A stretch of 64,000 nucleotides of DNA. Origin: Escallonia rubra. Taxonomy: Eukaryota > Streptophyta > Magnoliopsida > Escalloniales > Escalloniaceae. The stretch covers positions 147,446 through 211,445 of the forward strand of contig JAVXUO010002855.1 in NCBI GenBank assembly GCA_033065855.1. Direction: 5' to 3'. A program made the position numbers and the translations under genes. The notes under the pieces were generated by a model. That model worked only from the letters and a program-made list of their open reading frames with translations, had not been told where the DNA came from and did not search any database. Below, piece after piece: positions 55,571 through 64,000 of the stretch (position 1 is the stretch's first letter; each line of letters begins with the position of its first letter).

Positions 55571-55689
55571 AGCCTTCAAGCTTCTTTTACTTGGCCCAAG
55601 AACAAGCCAAATATTTCTCTGCTCGGTTATTGAATGAAAAGTGTCGCTCTTGGCTTAAATTCTCTAACACAGAACACACCCTGTCGGGG

Positions 55690-56210
55690 GTCCAAATCCC
55701 GGTATCAATTAGAAGAAGATTATCCTACTTCCACATTCTTGCCAGAAAGAACAGGGAATGGGAGAAAATGATATGGAAAAAATACACCTCCCTCTAGAAG
55801 TGCCGCATGTCACATAGGGACCACGTAAGAGTTCCACCTGGATCAGACCTATGACCCGATTTGAGGCTTCTCCCTTTTGTCTGATAATTCTTCCCTTATC
55901 TGTGCCACCTTTCTCAGAGGAATATGGGTGGTATTCTCCTACTAGGAGACTACTAGCCCACTGCTAGTGAAAAAATACTCCCCTTCTATATATGAGAGAA
56001 GTCAGATTGGTGGGAGGCAAGTTCAAAAATCCCCCAAACACTCATACCTTTTCCCTGCTCACATACTGATTAAGCATTGTAGATTCTCAGCCAGATACCC
56101 CTCCGGCAAGTCACCAGTGTCGTTTGTGATGTGCAGGCCTATTCGTGAGCTAATCTCGACCGGTCCAGATTTCATCCACAGCACAATCTAGAGGAAGCAT
56201 TAGTGGAAGC
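55690..56210. other. LTR-like sequence, no gene
   Basis: Contains TTCTATATATGAGAGAAG (about 55,985) and AAAAATCCCCCAAACACTCA, which recall retroelement promoter and leader sequence, but no matched LTR pair or primer site is visible. Confidence 0.35.
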
Positions 56211-56239
56211 CAATACAAGTAACATTGGCAAATCACCTA

Positions 56240-56461
56240 AGTAAATTCAGGAGTTTTTTTACAATTTTATTGGACTAATCAAAACCCCTTAAACAAGAAC
56301 AATATTAATCAAATAGAATTTGATATACATAATGCATTTTATCCTCGTTCCCAATACATAAAAAATATTACAAAGTTGAATGAAACTCTTTTTGAATGAA
56401 GAAATAATGAACAAAGTTTAAAAAGAAACTATATGTGATTGTAAGTTGTAATATTAATTAA
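56240..56461. repeat. Dispersed repeat shared with 22,640-22,862
   Basis: See the earlier copy. It ends at TATTAATTAA immediately before the MULE-type sequence. Confidence 0.65.
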
Positions 56462-56489
56462 GGGGTTCGATCCACACCCACCGGTGGGA

Positions 56490-56740
56490 AAAAAAAAATT
56501 TCCCACCGAATCGCCACTAATACATGCGATTGCAAAAAAAAAAAAATTGAGCCGCAATTGGGCCAAAGTGGGCCACAGAGGAGCCGCAATTGGCTTTGGG
56601 CCAATCGCAAGATTGGCCCAAAGCCAATCGCAAGATTGGCCCAAAGCCAATCGCAAGATACATGCGATTGACTTTGGACCAATCGCATGTATTTCTTGCG
56701 ATTGGCCCAAGGCCAATTGCGGCTCCATTTTCTGAAATTC
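56490..56740. repeat. Self-complementary repeat cluster (GCCAATCGCAAGATTGGCCC)
   Basis: A unit of about 23 bp, GCCAATCGCAAGATTGGCCCAAA, is repeated three times and is itself nearly palindromic. Inverted variants follow (ACATGCGATTGACTTTGGAC, CAATCGCATGTATTTCTTGC). A further inverted repeat CGGTGGGAA / TTCCCACCG lies at 56,481-56,508. Confidence 0.75.
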
Positions 56741-56929
56741 GGCAATAACCCCCCGTGGCCCCCACCCCTCCCCCCCCCGGGCCCCCACACCTCTTTCCCC
56801 CTCCCACCCGTGACCTCCTCCCTCCCCTTGGCCCCCCACCCCTCTTCAACACATGGCACAAGATGGCTTGGCCCCCACCCCTTCCACGGCTCCCCCTGCA
56901 TTATTCGGTCCTTTCCCCCCCACTTTTCT
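56741..56929. repeat. C-rich low-complexity tract
   Basis: CCCCCCACCCCTC-type sequence on plus, giving Gly- and Pro-rich shadow frames. It lies directly upstream of the probable TATA box. Confidence 0.6.
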
Positions 56930-57080
56930 GTCTATAAAATCACTCTTCCCCGAATTATTTCTTGCACTCTCCTCATCCTCCCTATCTCACCTACATAATC
57001 TCCACAACAATACGAGCGAAAAAAAATTTACGCTAGAAGAAGATCGGTGGATTTTTCGTCATTTTTTTCAAGTCAAAACA
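56930..57080 (+). promoter_or_regulatory. Probable promoter and first leader exon of the FAR1-type transposase
   Basis: TATA-like TCTATAAAATCAC at about 56,930, pyrimidine-rich start region, then a donor AAACAA|GTAAGT at about 57,081. A TTTTTTAG or ATTTCAG acceptor lies just before the ATG at 59,268. If used, a 2.2-kb intron containing the tandem array separates leader and coding exon. Confidence 0.5.
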
Positions 57081-57499
57081 AGTAAGTATTTTGAATTTTC
57101 TTATAATTCAATGTTAATTTTAAATTGTTCTTACCAATTGATTGTTTAAATTGTGTTACCCTTAAATTGTTCTTACCATAGTCTAAAATTCGTGTTTAGG
57201 GCGTCATAATAACGTTTTTAAAAATCGGGGTATTACCATCGAAAGATTCGAAAATAGCGAGTTTTTAGGTCGTCAAAATTATGATTTTTCACGAGTTGAT
57301 AAAAAATAGCTAGTGCTAGATTTTGCCAAAGTGCAAAAAAGAGACCCTAGTTATTTTTAAAAGATCTGTATCAGGTAAAAATGTCAGATTTTTTCAAAGA
57401 CTAGAAACGGGTTAACTGATACGCGCAACCTTGTAACTTCGCAGTGTAATTTAAAATATCAAGCTAGCGTGATTTCGCGCGAAATTTTTTTGAGAACCC

Positions 57500-58735
57500 T
57501 AGGATGTTGGGAAGTTCCATTCCCCAGGAATTCGGGCCATTCCGAAGCCGGTAGCAATTTTTTGCCAAACGGGCTTATAAGCGCTCGATCCGGACACCGG
57601 TTCGAGATTTTTTGACGAAAAATCCCTAAAATGCTTTCTAGATCAAGGATGAACTCAGCAACCTTAGAATAGCATCTTAAAGCACTTTTGAGATTTTTTT
57701 TTTTTTTTTTGGCATTTTGGTAATTCGCCGCCCGAGAGGGGTATTCTCGTAATTTTACGCTGTCAACTTTTTCGAACGACTTTTCAGTCCGTAAATGTAA
57801 GCACACCCTAGCGAAGGCTGGGAAGTTCCATTCCCCAGGAATCCGGGCCATTCCGAAGCCGGTAGCAATTTTTTGCCGGACGGGCTTGTAAGCGCTCGAT
57901 CCGGACACCAGTTCGGGATTTTTTGACGAAAAATCCCTAAAATGCTTTCTAGATCAAGGATGAACTCAGCAACCTTAGAATAGCATCTTAAAGCACTTTT
58001 GAGATTTTTCCCGATGCCAGGGGCATTTTGGTAATTCGCCGCCCGAGAGGGGTATTCTCGTAATTTCACGCTCATTACTTTTTCGAGCGTCTTTTCAGTC
58101 CGTAAATGTAAGCACACCCTCCTGAAAGGCTGGGAAGTTCCATTCCCCAGGAATCCGGGCCATTCCGAAGCCGGTAGCAATTTTTTGCCGAACGGGCTTT
58201 TAAGCGCTCGATCCGGACACCGGTTCGGGATTTTTTGACGAAAAATCCCTAAAATGCTTTCTAGATCAAGGATGAACTCAGCAACCTTAGAATAGCATCT
58301 TAAAGCACTTTTGAGATTTTTTCCGATGCCAGGGGCATTTTGGTAATTCGCCGCCCGAGAGGGATATTTTCGTAATTTTACGCTGTCAACTTTTTCGAAC
58401 GACTTTTCAGTCCATAAATGTAAGCACACCCTAGCGAAGGCTGGAAAGTTCCATTCCCCAGGAATTCGGGCCATTCCGAAGCCGGTAGCAATTTTACCGG
58501 TTCGGGATTTTTTGACGAAAAATCCCTAAAATACTTTCTAGATCAAGGATGAACTCAGCAACCTTAGAATAGCATCTTAAAGCACTTTTGAGATTTTTCC
58601 CGATGCCAGGGGCATTTGGTAATTCGCCGCCCGAGAGGGTATTTTCGTAATTTTACGCTGTCAACTTTTTCGAACATCTTTCCAGTTCGTAAATGTAAGC
58701 AAACCCTAGCGAAGGCTGATTTGAAGCCGTTTCGC
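57500..58735. repeat. Tandem array, four units of about 311 bp
   Basis: Units start GGSTGGGAAGTTCCATTCCC at 57,506, 57,816, 58,128 and 58,439 (spacings 310, 312, 311). Each contains AGCGCTCGATCCGGACACC, TCTAGATCAAGGATGAACTC, GGGGCATTTTGGTAATTCGC and GTAAATGTAAGCA. The last unit has internal deletions. Long minus-strand frames (57,908-57,459 and 58,474-57,755) arise because the unit is open in one frame and are not taken as a gene. 58,740-59,165 holds two further related segments about 330 bp apart with GGTAATTTGCCGCTCATCGG. Confidence 0.92.
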
Positions 58736-59267
58736 GGGGCGTTGGGGTCCTAATGAACCCCGGGCCATTTCGGTAATTTGCCGCTCATCGGGGGCTATTT
58801 TGGTAATTTTACATTACACGAATTTCCTGAATGACTTTTAGTTCAGGATAGTGTTTGCGACGCCCGAAAAGTTATTTTAAAGTTGTGAATTAGATAAAGC
58901 TTGTTGGGGCGATGACTGAAAAAACTATTCAGCTTTTCTGATGGCAGGGGGCATTTTGGTAATTCGCATTCCCGAGAGGGGTATTTTCGTTACTTTGCCC
59001 CTTTCAGTTTTTCAATCGACTGCTTCGTCCAGAAATGTAAGCAAAGCACCTGAAAGGTTGTTTCGAAGCTGATTTGGGGCGTTAGGGTGATAATGAACCC
59101 CCGGGGGCATTTCGGTAATTTGCCGCTCATCGGGGGCTATTTTGGTAATTTTACATTATACAAAATTTCCAACAATTACACTGCAAATAAATTTTATTCT
59201 TCTTTTATTTAATTCTATGACTTGTTGAGAATGATATAATTTTTATTTTTTAGATTTCAGTATAAAT

Positions 59268-61568
59268 ATGGATGCAACTGGAGGAAGCAATTTCTGTGAA
59301 GGTTCTGATCCACCTTACTTGGATCAAGTTTTTCAAACACTGGACGAAGTCGAAGCATACTACAGAGCATATTCGAAAACGATGGGTTTCGGTATTAGAA
59401 CTAAGACGACTAGAAAACGGGTGAATATCGATCAAATTGGTGCAAGGTTATTTGAGTGTCATAGAGGAGCACCGCATGTACCCCCGGTCGTTCAGATCAG
59501 TGACGAAGGGACAACAAGACAAAGAAAACGCGACACATTTCCGGGTACCGGCTGCAAGGCCCATGTGTATGCAGTACACCGGAAAAAAGAAAACCATTGG
59601 GTTGTGACGGGAGTGGAGTTGAGTCATAATCATCAGTTGATGACTCCCAGTAAGATTGGTCAAATTCATCAACACCGAGAAATTAGCGCGGCACACAAAC
59701 AACTGATTTTTACAATGGCCGGGGCTAAAATTCCACCTTCTAAGATGATGGGGGTTTTCTCAAGCCAGGCTGGGGGGATTGACAAGTTGAGTTTCAACGA
59801 CGTAGACCTTCGAAATGAACTTCGTGCTCAGAAGAGAGAGTCTTTCCGTAGGAATGATGCTCAAGCTACACTTGATCTCTTCAGGTGCCTTCAGAGTGAG
59901 AATTCTGGATTTTTCTACAGTATCCAACTCGATGATGAGAACCGCATTAGTACTATATTTTGGGTGTACCGCCGATCTATAGCTGCTTACCAAAATTTTG
60001 GGGATGTTGTGACGTTTGACACCACATACCGCACCAATAAGTACTCTATGCCTTTTGCTCCGTTCACGGGGGTGAACCACCACTATCAGTCAATCTCGTT
60101 TGGCTTTGCCCTGCTTAGGGATGAGACGGAGGAGTCATTTACGTGGTTATTTGAAACGTGGCTTCAAGCAATGTATCGTATTCCTCCAAAGACCATCATC
60201 ACCGACCAAGATCTGGCAATGAAAAATGCAATCGCTAAGGTCCTTCCAGATACTCACCATGGCCTGTGCACGTGGCACATAAGCAACAAATATCCCGAAC
60301 GGCTTCACCATGTATATGCAAACCATCCGGAATTCAAGACTGACTTTAATACATGTGTGAAGAAATCGTTGACGGTAGACGTGTTCGAGGAGAGGTGGGC
60401 CACGTTAATGGATGACTACTCTTTGCACAATCATGGCTGGTTACAATCGTTGTATGCGATCAAGACACAGTGGGTCGGTGCCTACACCAAGAAGTTTTTT
60501 GCAGCCGGAATGACTACGACCTCGAGAAGCGAAGCTATGAATTCATTCTTTGATGGGTACGTAAGCCAGTCTTCAAGTATAGTGGAGTTCGTACTGGAGA
60601 TGCAGAAAGCCGTTGATAGGCAATTGTACCGTGAGAGAGAAGCCGACGCGGCTACGGCTTACAAAGAAAGAGCCATACTACTCTTTCCACCTTTGGAGGT
60701 TCATGCGGCTCAACTCTATCCCAATGAAATGTTTAGACAGTTTCAGAATGAACTACTAAAGTCGAATCAATATGGCATGGAAAAGTTGCACGAGTATTCC
60801 ACCAGGGAGGTCAAGGTTTATGCTTTGACAAATGTGACGAATTTCGCGAATCCGTGCTCTTCGTCGACTCCGAGGAACAGAAGACATTTTACCGTGGCTA
60901 AATGTATGGACACCGGGTTGGTAAATTGCAACTGTCAATTGTTTGAGCATAAAGGTATACTTTGTCGACACGCGTTGAGGGTTTTGAGCTCGAAGAATGC
61001 TAGTGAAATCCCTCAACAGTATATCTTGGAACGGTGGACGAAGGAAGCCAATAGAGTCCACGGTCACATTCCTTACGTGCCCAATGTTTCAGTTGATTTC
61101 GAGCAATCTGAGCCGCTGCGATATAATCACCTTTGTAACATCATGCACGGTTTATCATTGGATGCAGCGTCAACATTTGATGGGTACATGTATCAAGTTG
61201 AAGCAGCCGCACGGGATAAGGCTAAGCATGCACAGTTTAGGATGGCTGATCCACAAAGACGGGACACTCCGACTACTCGGACGACTCCAGCCGGTAGATT
61301 CAATCGAGCCAAACAGCCAGTCATTGACGGCACTAGCATGCAAGGTGAGGAGGACGACATTTTTGATCCAATTATTTCTCAAACAAAAGGGCGAAAACGA
61401 GAAATACGCATGAAGAATCCGATTGAAAAAGAAACGGGTCAAAAAAAATTGCGAAAGTGTGCGTTGTGTAATAAGATGACTGATCATGACAAGAGAAACC
61501 ATTATAAAGTGTTAGGTCTCGCACCTGGCAGTATGGTCGAGGAGGACGATGATGATGAAGAGTGTTAG
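59268..61568 (+). CDS. FAR1/FHY3-type MULE transposase, intact 766 aa
   Basis: One uninterrupted exon. Residues about 30-125 form the FAR1 DNA-binding domain, a zinc-finger-type fold (AYYRAYSKTMGFGIRTK, GCKAHV, ELSHNHQL). Residues about 240-430 are the MULE DDE domain: D251 in VVTFDTTYRTNKY, D313 in IITDQDLAMKNAI and E422 in TSRSEAMNSFF, all present. A SWIM zinc finger has C554, C556, C566 and H568 (NCNCQLFEHKGILCRH). A C-terminal knuckle has CALCNKMTDHDKRNH (C731, C734, H740, H745), then an acidic tail. Lengths and order match Jittery/FAR1-related transposases and the light-signalling factors derived from them. The element context (tandem arrays on both sides, Ulp1 neighbour) favours a transposase over a domesticated FRS gene. 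All catalytic and zinc ligands are intact, so it could be active. Confidence 0.92.
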   Translation: MDATGGSNFCEGSDPPYLDQVFQTLDEVEAYYRAYSKTMGFGIRTKTTRKRVNIDQIGARLFECHRGAPHVPPVVQISDEGTTRQRKRDTFPGTGCKAHVYAVHRKKENHWVVTGVELSHNHQLMTPSKIGQIHQHREISAAHKQLIFTMAGAKIPPSKMMGVFSSQAGGIDKLSFNDVDLRNELRAQKRESFRRNDAQATLDLFRCLQSENSGFFYSIQLDDENRISTIFWVYRRSIAAYQNFGDVVTFDTTYRTNKYSMPFAPFTGVNHHYQSISFGFALLRDETEESFTWLFETWLQAMYRIPPKTIITDQDLAMKNAIAKVLPDTHHGLCTWHISNKYPERLHHVYANHPEFKTDFNTCVKKSLTVDVFEERWATLMDDYSLHNHGWLQSLYAIKTQWVGAYTKKFFAAGMTTTSRSEAMNSFFDGYVSQSSSIVEFVLEMQKAVDRQLYREREADAATAYKERAILLFPPLEVHAAQLYPNEMFRQFQNELLKSNQYGMEKLHEYSTREVKVYALTNVTNFANPCSSSTPRNRRHFTVAKCMDTGLVNCNCQLFEHKGILCRHALRVLSSKNASEIPQQYILERWTKEANRVHGHIPYVPNVSVDFEQSEPLRYNHLCNIMHGLSLDAASTFDGYMYQVEAAARDKAKHAQFRMADPQRRDTPTTRTTPAGRFNRAKQPVIDGTSMQGEEDDIFDPIISQTKGRKREIRMKNPIEKETGQKKLRKCALCNKMTDHDKRNHYKVLGLAPGSMVEEDDDDEEC

Positions 61569-61632
61569 GGTTAATGTTTCAGTTGTATAACGAATAACTT
61601 TTATAATGTTTAAATTTGTGATTTGGTTTGTT

Positions 61633-62125
61633 CTTCCGAAAAATCTTGTACTTTTTTGCGCTCATTGCACCTCAGGCACGCTAGTTAGCCCATTCGTAAG
61701 AATTTCGGCGAAAAACGAGACACATTATTTTTTGGGTTTTCCTATGAAGGGCCTATTCGGGCACACTTTAGGGCCCAATTCATAGCTTCCGAAAAATCTT
61801 GTACTTTTTTTTGTCACTTTTTTTCGCTCATTGCACCTCAGGCACGCTAGTTAGCCCATTCGTAAGAATTTCGGCGAAAAACGAGACACATTATTTTTTG
61901 GGTTTTCCTATGAAGGGCCTATTCGGGCACACTTTAGGGCCCAATTCATAGCTTCCGAAAAATCTTGTAATTTTTTTTGTCACTTTTTTTTCGGTCATTG
62001 CCCCTTAGGCACGCTAGTAGGCCATTTCTATGAATTTCGGCGAAAATCGAGACAAATAATATATTTGGTTTTCCTATAAAAGGCATATTCGCGCACACTT
62101 TACGCCAAATTCATAGCTGCGAAAA
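61633..62125. repeat. Tandem array of about 160-bp units downstream of the transposase
   Basis: CTTCCGAAAAATCTTGTA recurs at 61,633, 61,796 and 61,952, followed each time by GCTCATTGCACCTCAGGCAC-like sequence and GGGCACACTTTAGGGCCCAA. A fourth decayed unit starts near 62,111. It sits between the convergent genes. Confidence 0.9.
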
Positions 62126-62174
62126 TACATATACATTTTTTAAGGGGTTCTTTGCTCATTGCACCATAGTCACG

Positions 62175-63987
62175 CTAATTAGGATAATGGTAATGAAGCC
62201 ATCTAGCTTCATTTTTTTTCAGCTCCCAGGCTATCCTATACCTAAACGTCAAGGCAGCCTTCCTTGTCCACGACGTATATCTGAGCACCTCCGAGCGAGC
62301 AATGTAGTCCATGTACTTGAGGACGTAAATCCCGCAATCGTGACTGTTATATTGCTTTGGTCGGTCCTTTATCATCACGACCGTCCAAGGCTCTACCGTC
62401 GAATTCCTGGTGATGGATTCCCCCGAATAATCTCGGCACGCTAGCGAGAAGATAGTAGTCTGCATCCAACAATTAAAAAGATCATCAAGCCTATGTTACA
62501 ATAAGAATATACTATGAGCCAAGGTCAACCGATAAAAACTAACCACTGCAGTGATGTACTCGCTATACATCTGTGCCAGCGACCGCCCAGGAGAGTCCTC
62601 CCTTAGGCTATCGTATATGTTGACCTGTCTGTTCGCTGGATGGAGAACTAATAGGAACCAGTGGTGTTCATGATGGCAAGGTATCATGACAAGGTTCGCA
62701 TCGAGCAGCGTGACATTGGTAGTCTGCGTCAACAGGCCTAATACGTTTCCAGATGGTTGACACTTAACATTGCCTGCCCCTCGCGTCCTCCATTCTGTTA
62801 ACTCCCTCATGCTGGTCACCATTATTGTGACAAAATAAGTGGGATACATGTTAAGCTTCAAATCTTCACACTGGTTATAACGTAGCTCTCTAATCCGGAG
62901 CAGATCTATATAAGCGTTCATGACGAAATTTGAAATATCTGTCTCCGGTGCCAACATTCTCACATCCGCGTGACCTAGCAATGTTCCAAGAGGAAAGTCT
63001 GTTGAATCGACAGGCTCAGGCCCGAAGTAGTGCCGGTCGATCCAATCCCGCTTGTTCGGCCTCAATGGCTTTGTCGCTTGTCCTTTATCCGACCGGTTGC
63101 TTGGGCGCGAGGCCTGGATTCCTACTTGGGTCACCTGACTCTGGCGCTGAGAGTCGTACGTGTCAGGAGGCAAGCGACTAGACGGCTCCCAGAATTCCCT
63201 CTGGGGCAAAGACGCGTCAGGAGGCAAGCGACTAGACAGCTCCCAGAACTCACTCTGGGGCACAAAGTCGTAGGTGTCAGGAGGCAAGACTAGACGGCTC
63301 CCTCACCACACTCTGGGGCACATCGTCGTACGCGTCCAGAGGCAAGCGACTAGACGGCTCCCCCAGGCCCTGACTCTGGGGCTGAGAGCCGAACGGGTCA
63401 GGAGGCAAGCGACTAGACGGTTCCCCTTGGTAACCCCGGTACGCAACACCAAAGTTGTGAAGATCAGTCTTGTACCTCTCAATGGAGCTCTTGAAACTGT
63501 CAGGCGCATGCGCGACATACCAGTCAAACCGCTCGAGCTGCTTGAACATCTCATGGCCCTGTTCAACCGAAAAACACGCAGAGAAAAATCACCGTCATCA
63601 TTTCAGGCATGGTCGAGAAGGTGCGCAAATAAATATTGAAACAACACTAGGTTGACTTACAATGCTCAATGCCCAGAACTGGTCATAGACCTCACGTGGC
63701 GCGTACGATGTCTTCCTCACTTGGGAAGGGCGATTCACCCTCGTGCGCGTCAGCTTGAGAAACCACTGTATGTATTCCTCAGTACTGGTGCCGTCGTCCC
63801 GCACCGATCCCAGGCTGTCATACGTTTCCTGCCAAGTATTCCACTGTTGCACCTCGTCACCCAACAAAATCAAGGCATCAGCCACCTCGAAGTTCGGCCC
63901 TCGACCACCCCTGTATGGCCGCATGTCTACAGCGGGTTTTGATATCCCTTGTAGACAGCCAGCTTGCTTCATAGCTCGATCGGGCAT
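62175..63987 (-). pseudogene. Plant-mobile-domain / Ulp1-like cysteine protease gene, 5' end outside window, one 2-bp deletion
   Basis: Visible exons, in agreeing phases: 63,987-63,661 (behind a TTTCAG acceptor, so more exons lie beyond the edge), 63,558-62,544 and 62,459-62,175. The first and the start of the second read like the C-terminal part of the plant mobile domain (STEEYIQWFLKLTR, QLERFDWYV). A repeat-rich linker has five EPSSRLPPD units. Then comes the C48/Ulp1 protease: HHEHHWFLLVLHP (His), VNIYDSL (Asp), QYNSHDCGIYVLKYM (Gln, Cys), so the catalytic set is complete. Ulp1-like enzymes cut SUMO or related modifiers; in MULEs and CACTAs their role is unknown. A 2-bp deletion in the linker (about 63,286, GGCAAGACTAG against GGCAAGCGACTAG elsewhere) breaks the frame. 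Confidence 0.8.
63140..63430 (-). repeat. Coding tandem repeat of about 60 bp in the Ulp1 gene linker
   Basis: Five units with GTCAGGAGGCAAGCGACTAG followed by ACGGCTCCC and CTCTGGGGC on the plus strand, encoding EPSSRLPPD plus about 11 variable residues. Unit lengths vary (54-63 bp), and one unit carries the frame-breaking deletion. Confidence 0.85.
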
Positions 63988-64000
63988 CTGAAACTCACAT

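Larger units (their letters stand above)
56462..64000. mobile_element. Large MULE with FAR1-type transposase and PMD-Ulp1 gene (right end outside window)
   Basis: A change of composition at about 56,462, repeat-rich DNA, a promoter and leader, a FAR1-type transposase gene on plus and an Ulp1-type protease gene on minus form one block. The left boundary is inferred from the end of the dispersed repeat. The right terminus and TIR pairing cannot be seen. Some plant MULEs (Kaonashi-type) are known to carry Ulp1-like genes; assignment of both genes to one element is inference. Confidence 0.6.

Noticed and set aside
56429-57149. Several overlapping Gly/Trp- and Pro-rich ORFs
   Set aside because: Low-complexity C-rich tract and palindromic repeats; the region is better explained as element terminus and promoter.
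57459-58474. Minus-strand frames of 149 and 239 codons in the 311-bp array
   Set aside because: The peptide repeats with the DNA unit and resembles no family; the frame is open only because each unit lacks stops in that phase.
59268-61568. Domesticated FAR1/FRS host gene
   Set aside because: Not excluded, but the complete DDE triad, flanking tandem arrays and adjacent Ulp1 gene favour a transposase.

Overview
This is nuclear DNA from a flowering plant, most likely a eudicot, and from a transposon-rich block. It holds spliced genes with GT-AG introns, plant-only transposase families (CACTA/En-Spm, MULE/FAR1, hAT), LTR-retrotransposon ends primed by plant initiator tRNA-Met, TTTAGGG-type repeats, and single exons of plant genes (a KAB1 potassium-channel beta subunit, an organellar-type RecA, an NLR leucine-rich repeat). 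I see no complete ordinary host gene, no rRNA or tRNA gene and no CRISPR array.

Layout. 1-8.9 kb: a 3'-truncated MULE transposase gene (1.7-3.2 kb), a CCA-rich repeat, and a broken hAT transposase gene (5.8-8.1 kb). 8.99-15.4 kb: a scrambled endogenous pararetrovirus (Caulimoviridae) lying beside a TA microsatellite. It has three leader copies in two orientations, a tRNA-Met primer site, two small 5' ORFs, a movement-protein ORF, an RT/RNase H ORF, a promoter with a duplicated upstream block and a coiled-coil ORF. 15.8-17.7 kb: a Stowaway-like MITE, one KAB1 exon with a stop codon, and an orphan CACTA terminus. 18-26 kb: mostly degraded repeats. 26.5-27.3 kb: a short element with about 100-bp terminal inverted repeats. 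27.4-29.5 kb: a second broken hAT gene on the minus strand.

30.9-52.7 kb is a nest. A Tekay-like Gypsy LTR (32.3-44.0 kb) is interrupted by CACTA-1 (33,096-40,061, TSD ATG, with a RecA exon) and by a solo LTR (40,143-42,093). Just after the LTR's primer site sits CACTA-2 (44,105-52,694, TSD AAT). CACTA-2 carries a five-exon Transposase_24/TNPA-like gene that reads intact, a damaged TNP2 gene, two minisatellite arrays and an NLR fragment.

52.7-56.2 kb: a degraded gypsy-type gene behind a long tandem array. 56.46 kb to the window end: a large MULE. It encodes an intact 766-aa FAR1-type transposase whose 5' leader appears to hold a 2.2-kb intron made of about 311-bp tandem repeats. A convergent plant-mobile-domain/Ulp1 protease gene runs off the right edge.

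The most notable signals are the rearranged pararetrovirus with a leader joined to the movement-protein ORF at the primer-binding site, the repeated association of CACTA DNA with host exons, and the FAR1-transposase/PMD-Ulp1 MULE with its tandem arrays. Boundaries were read by eye and family assignments come from recognised motifs; no database search was run.
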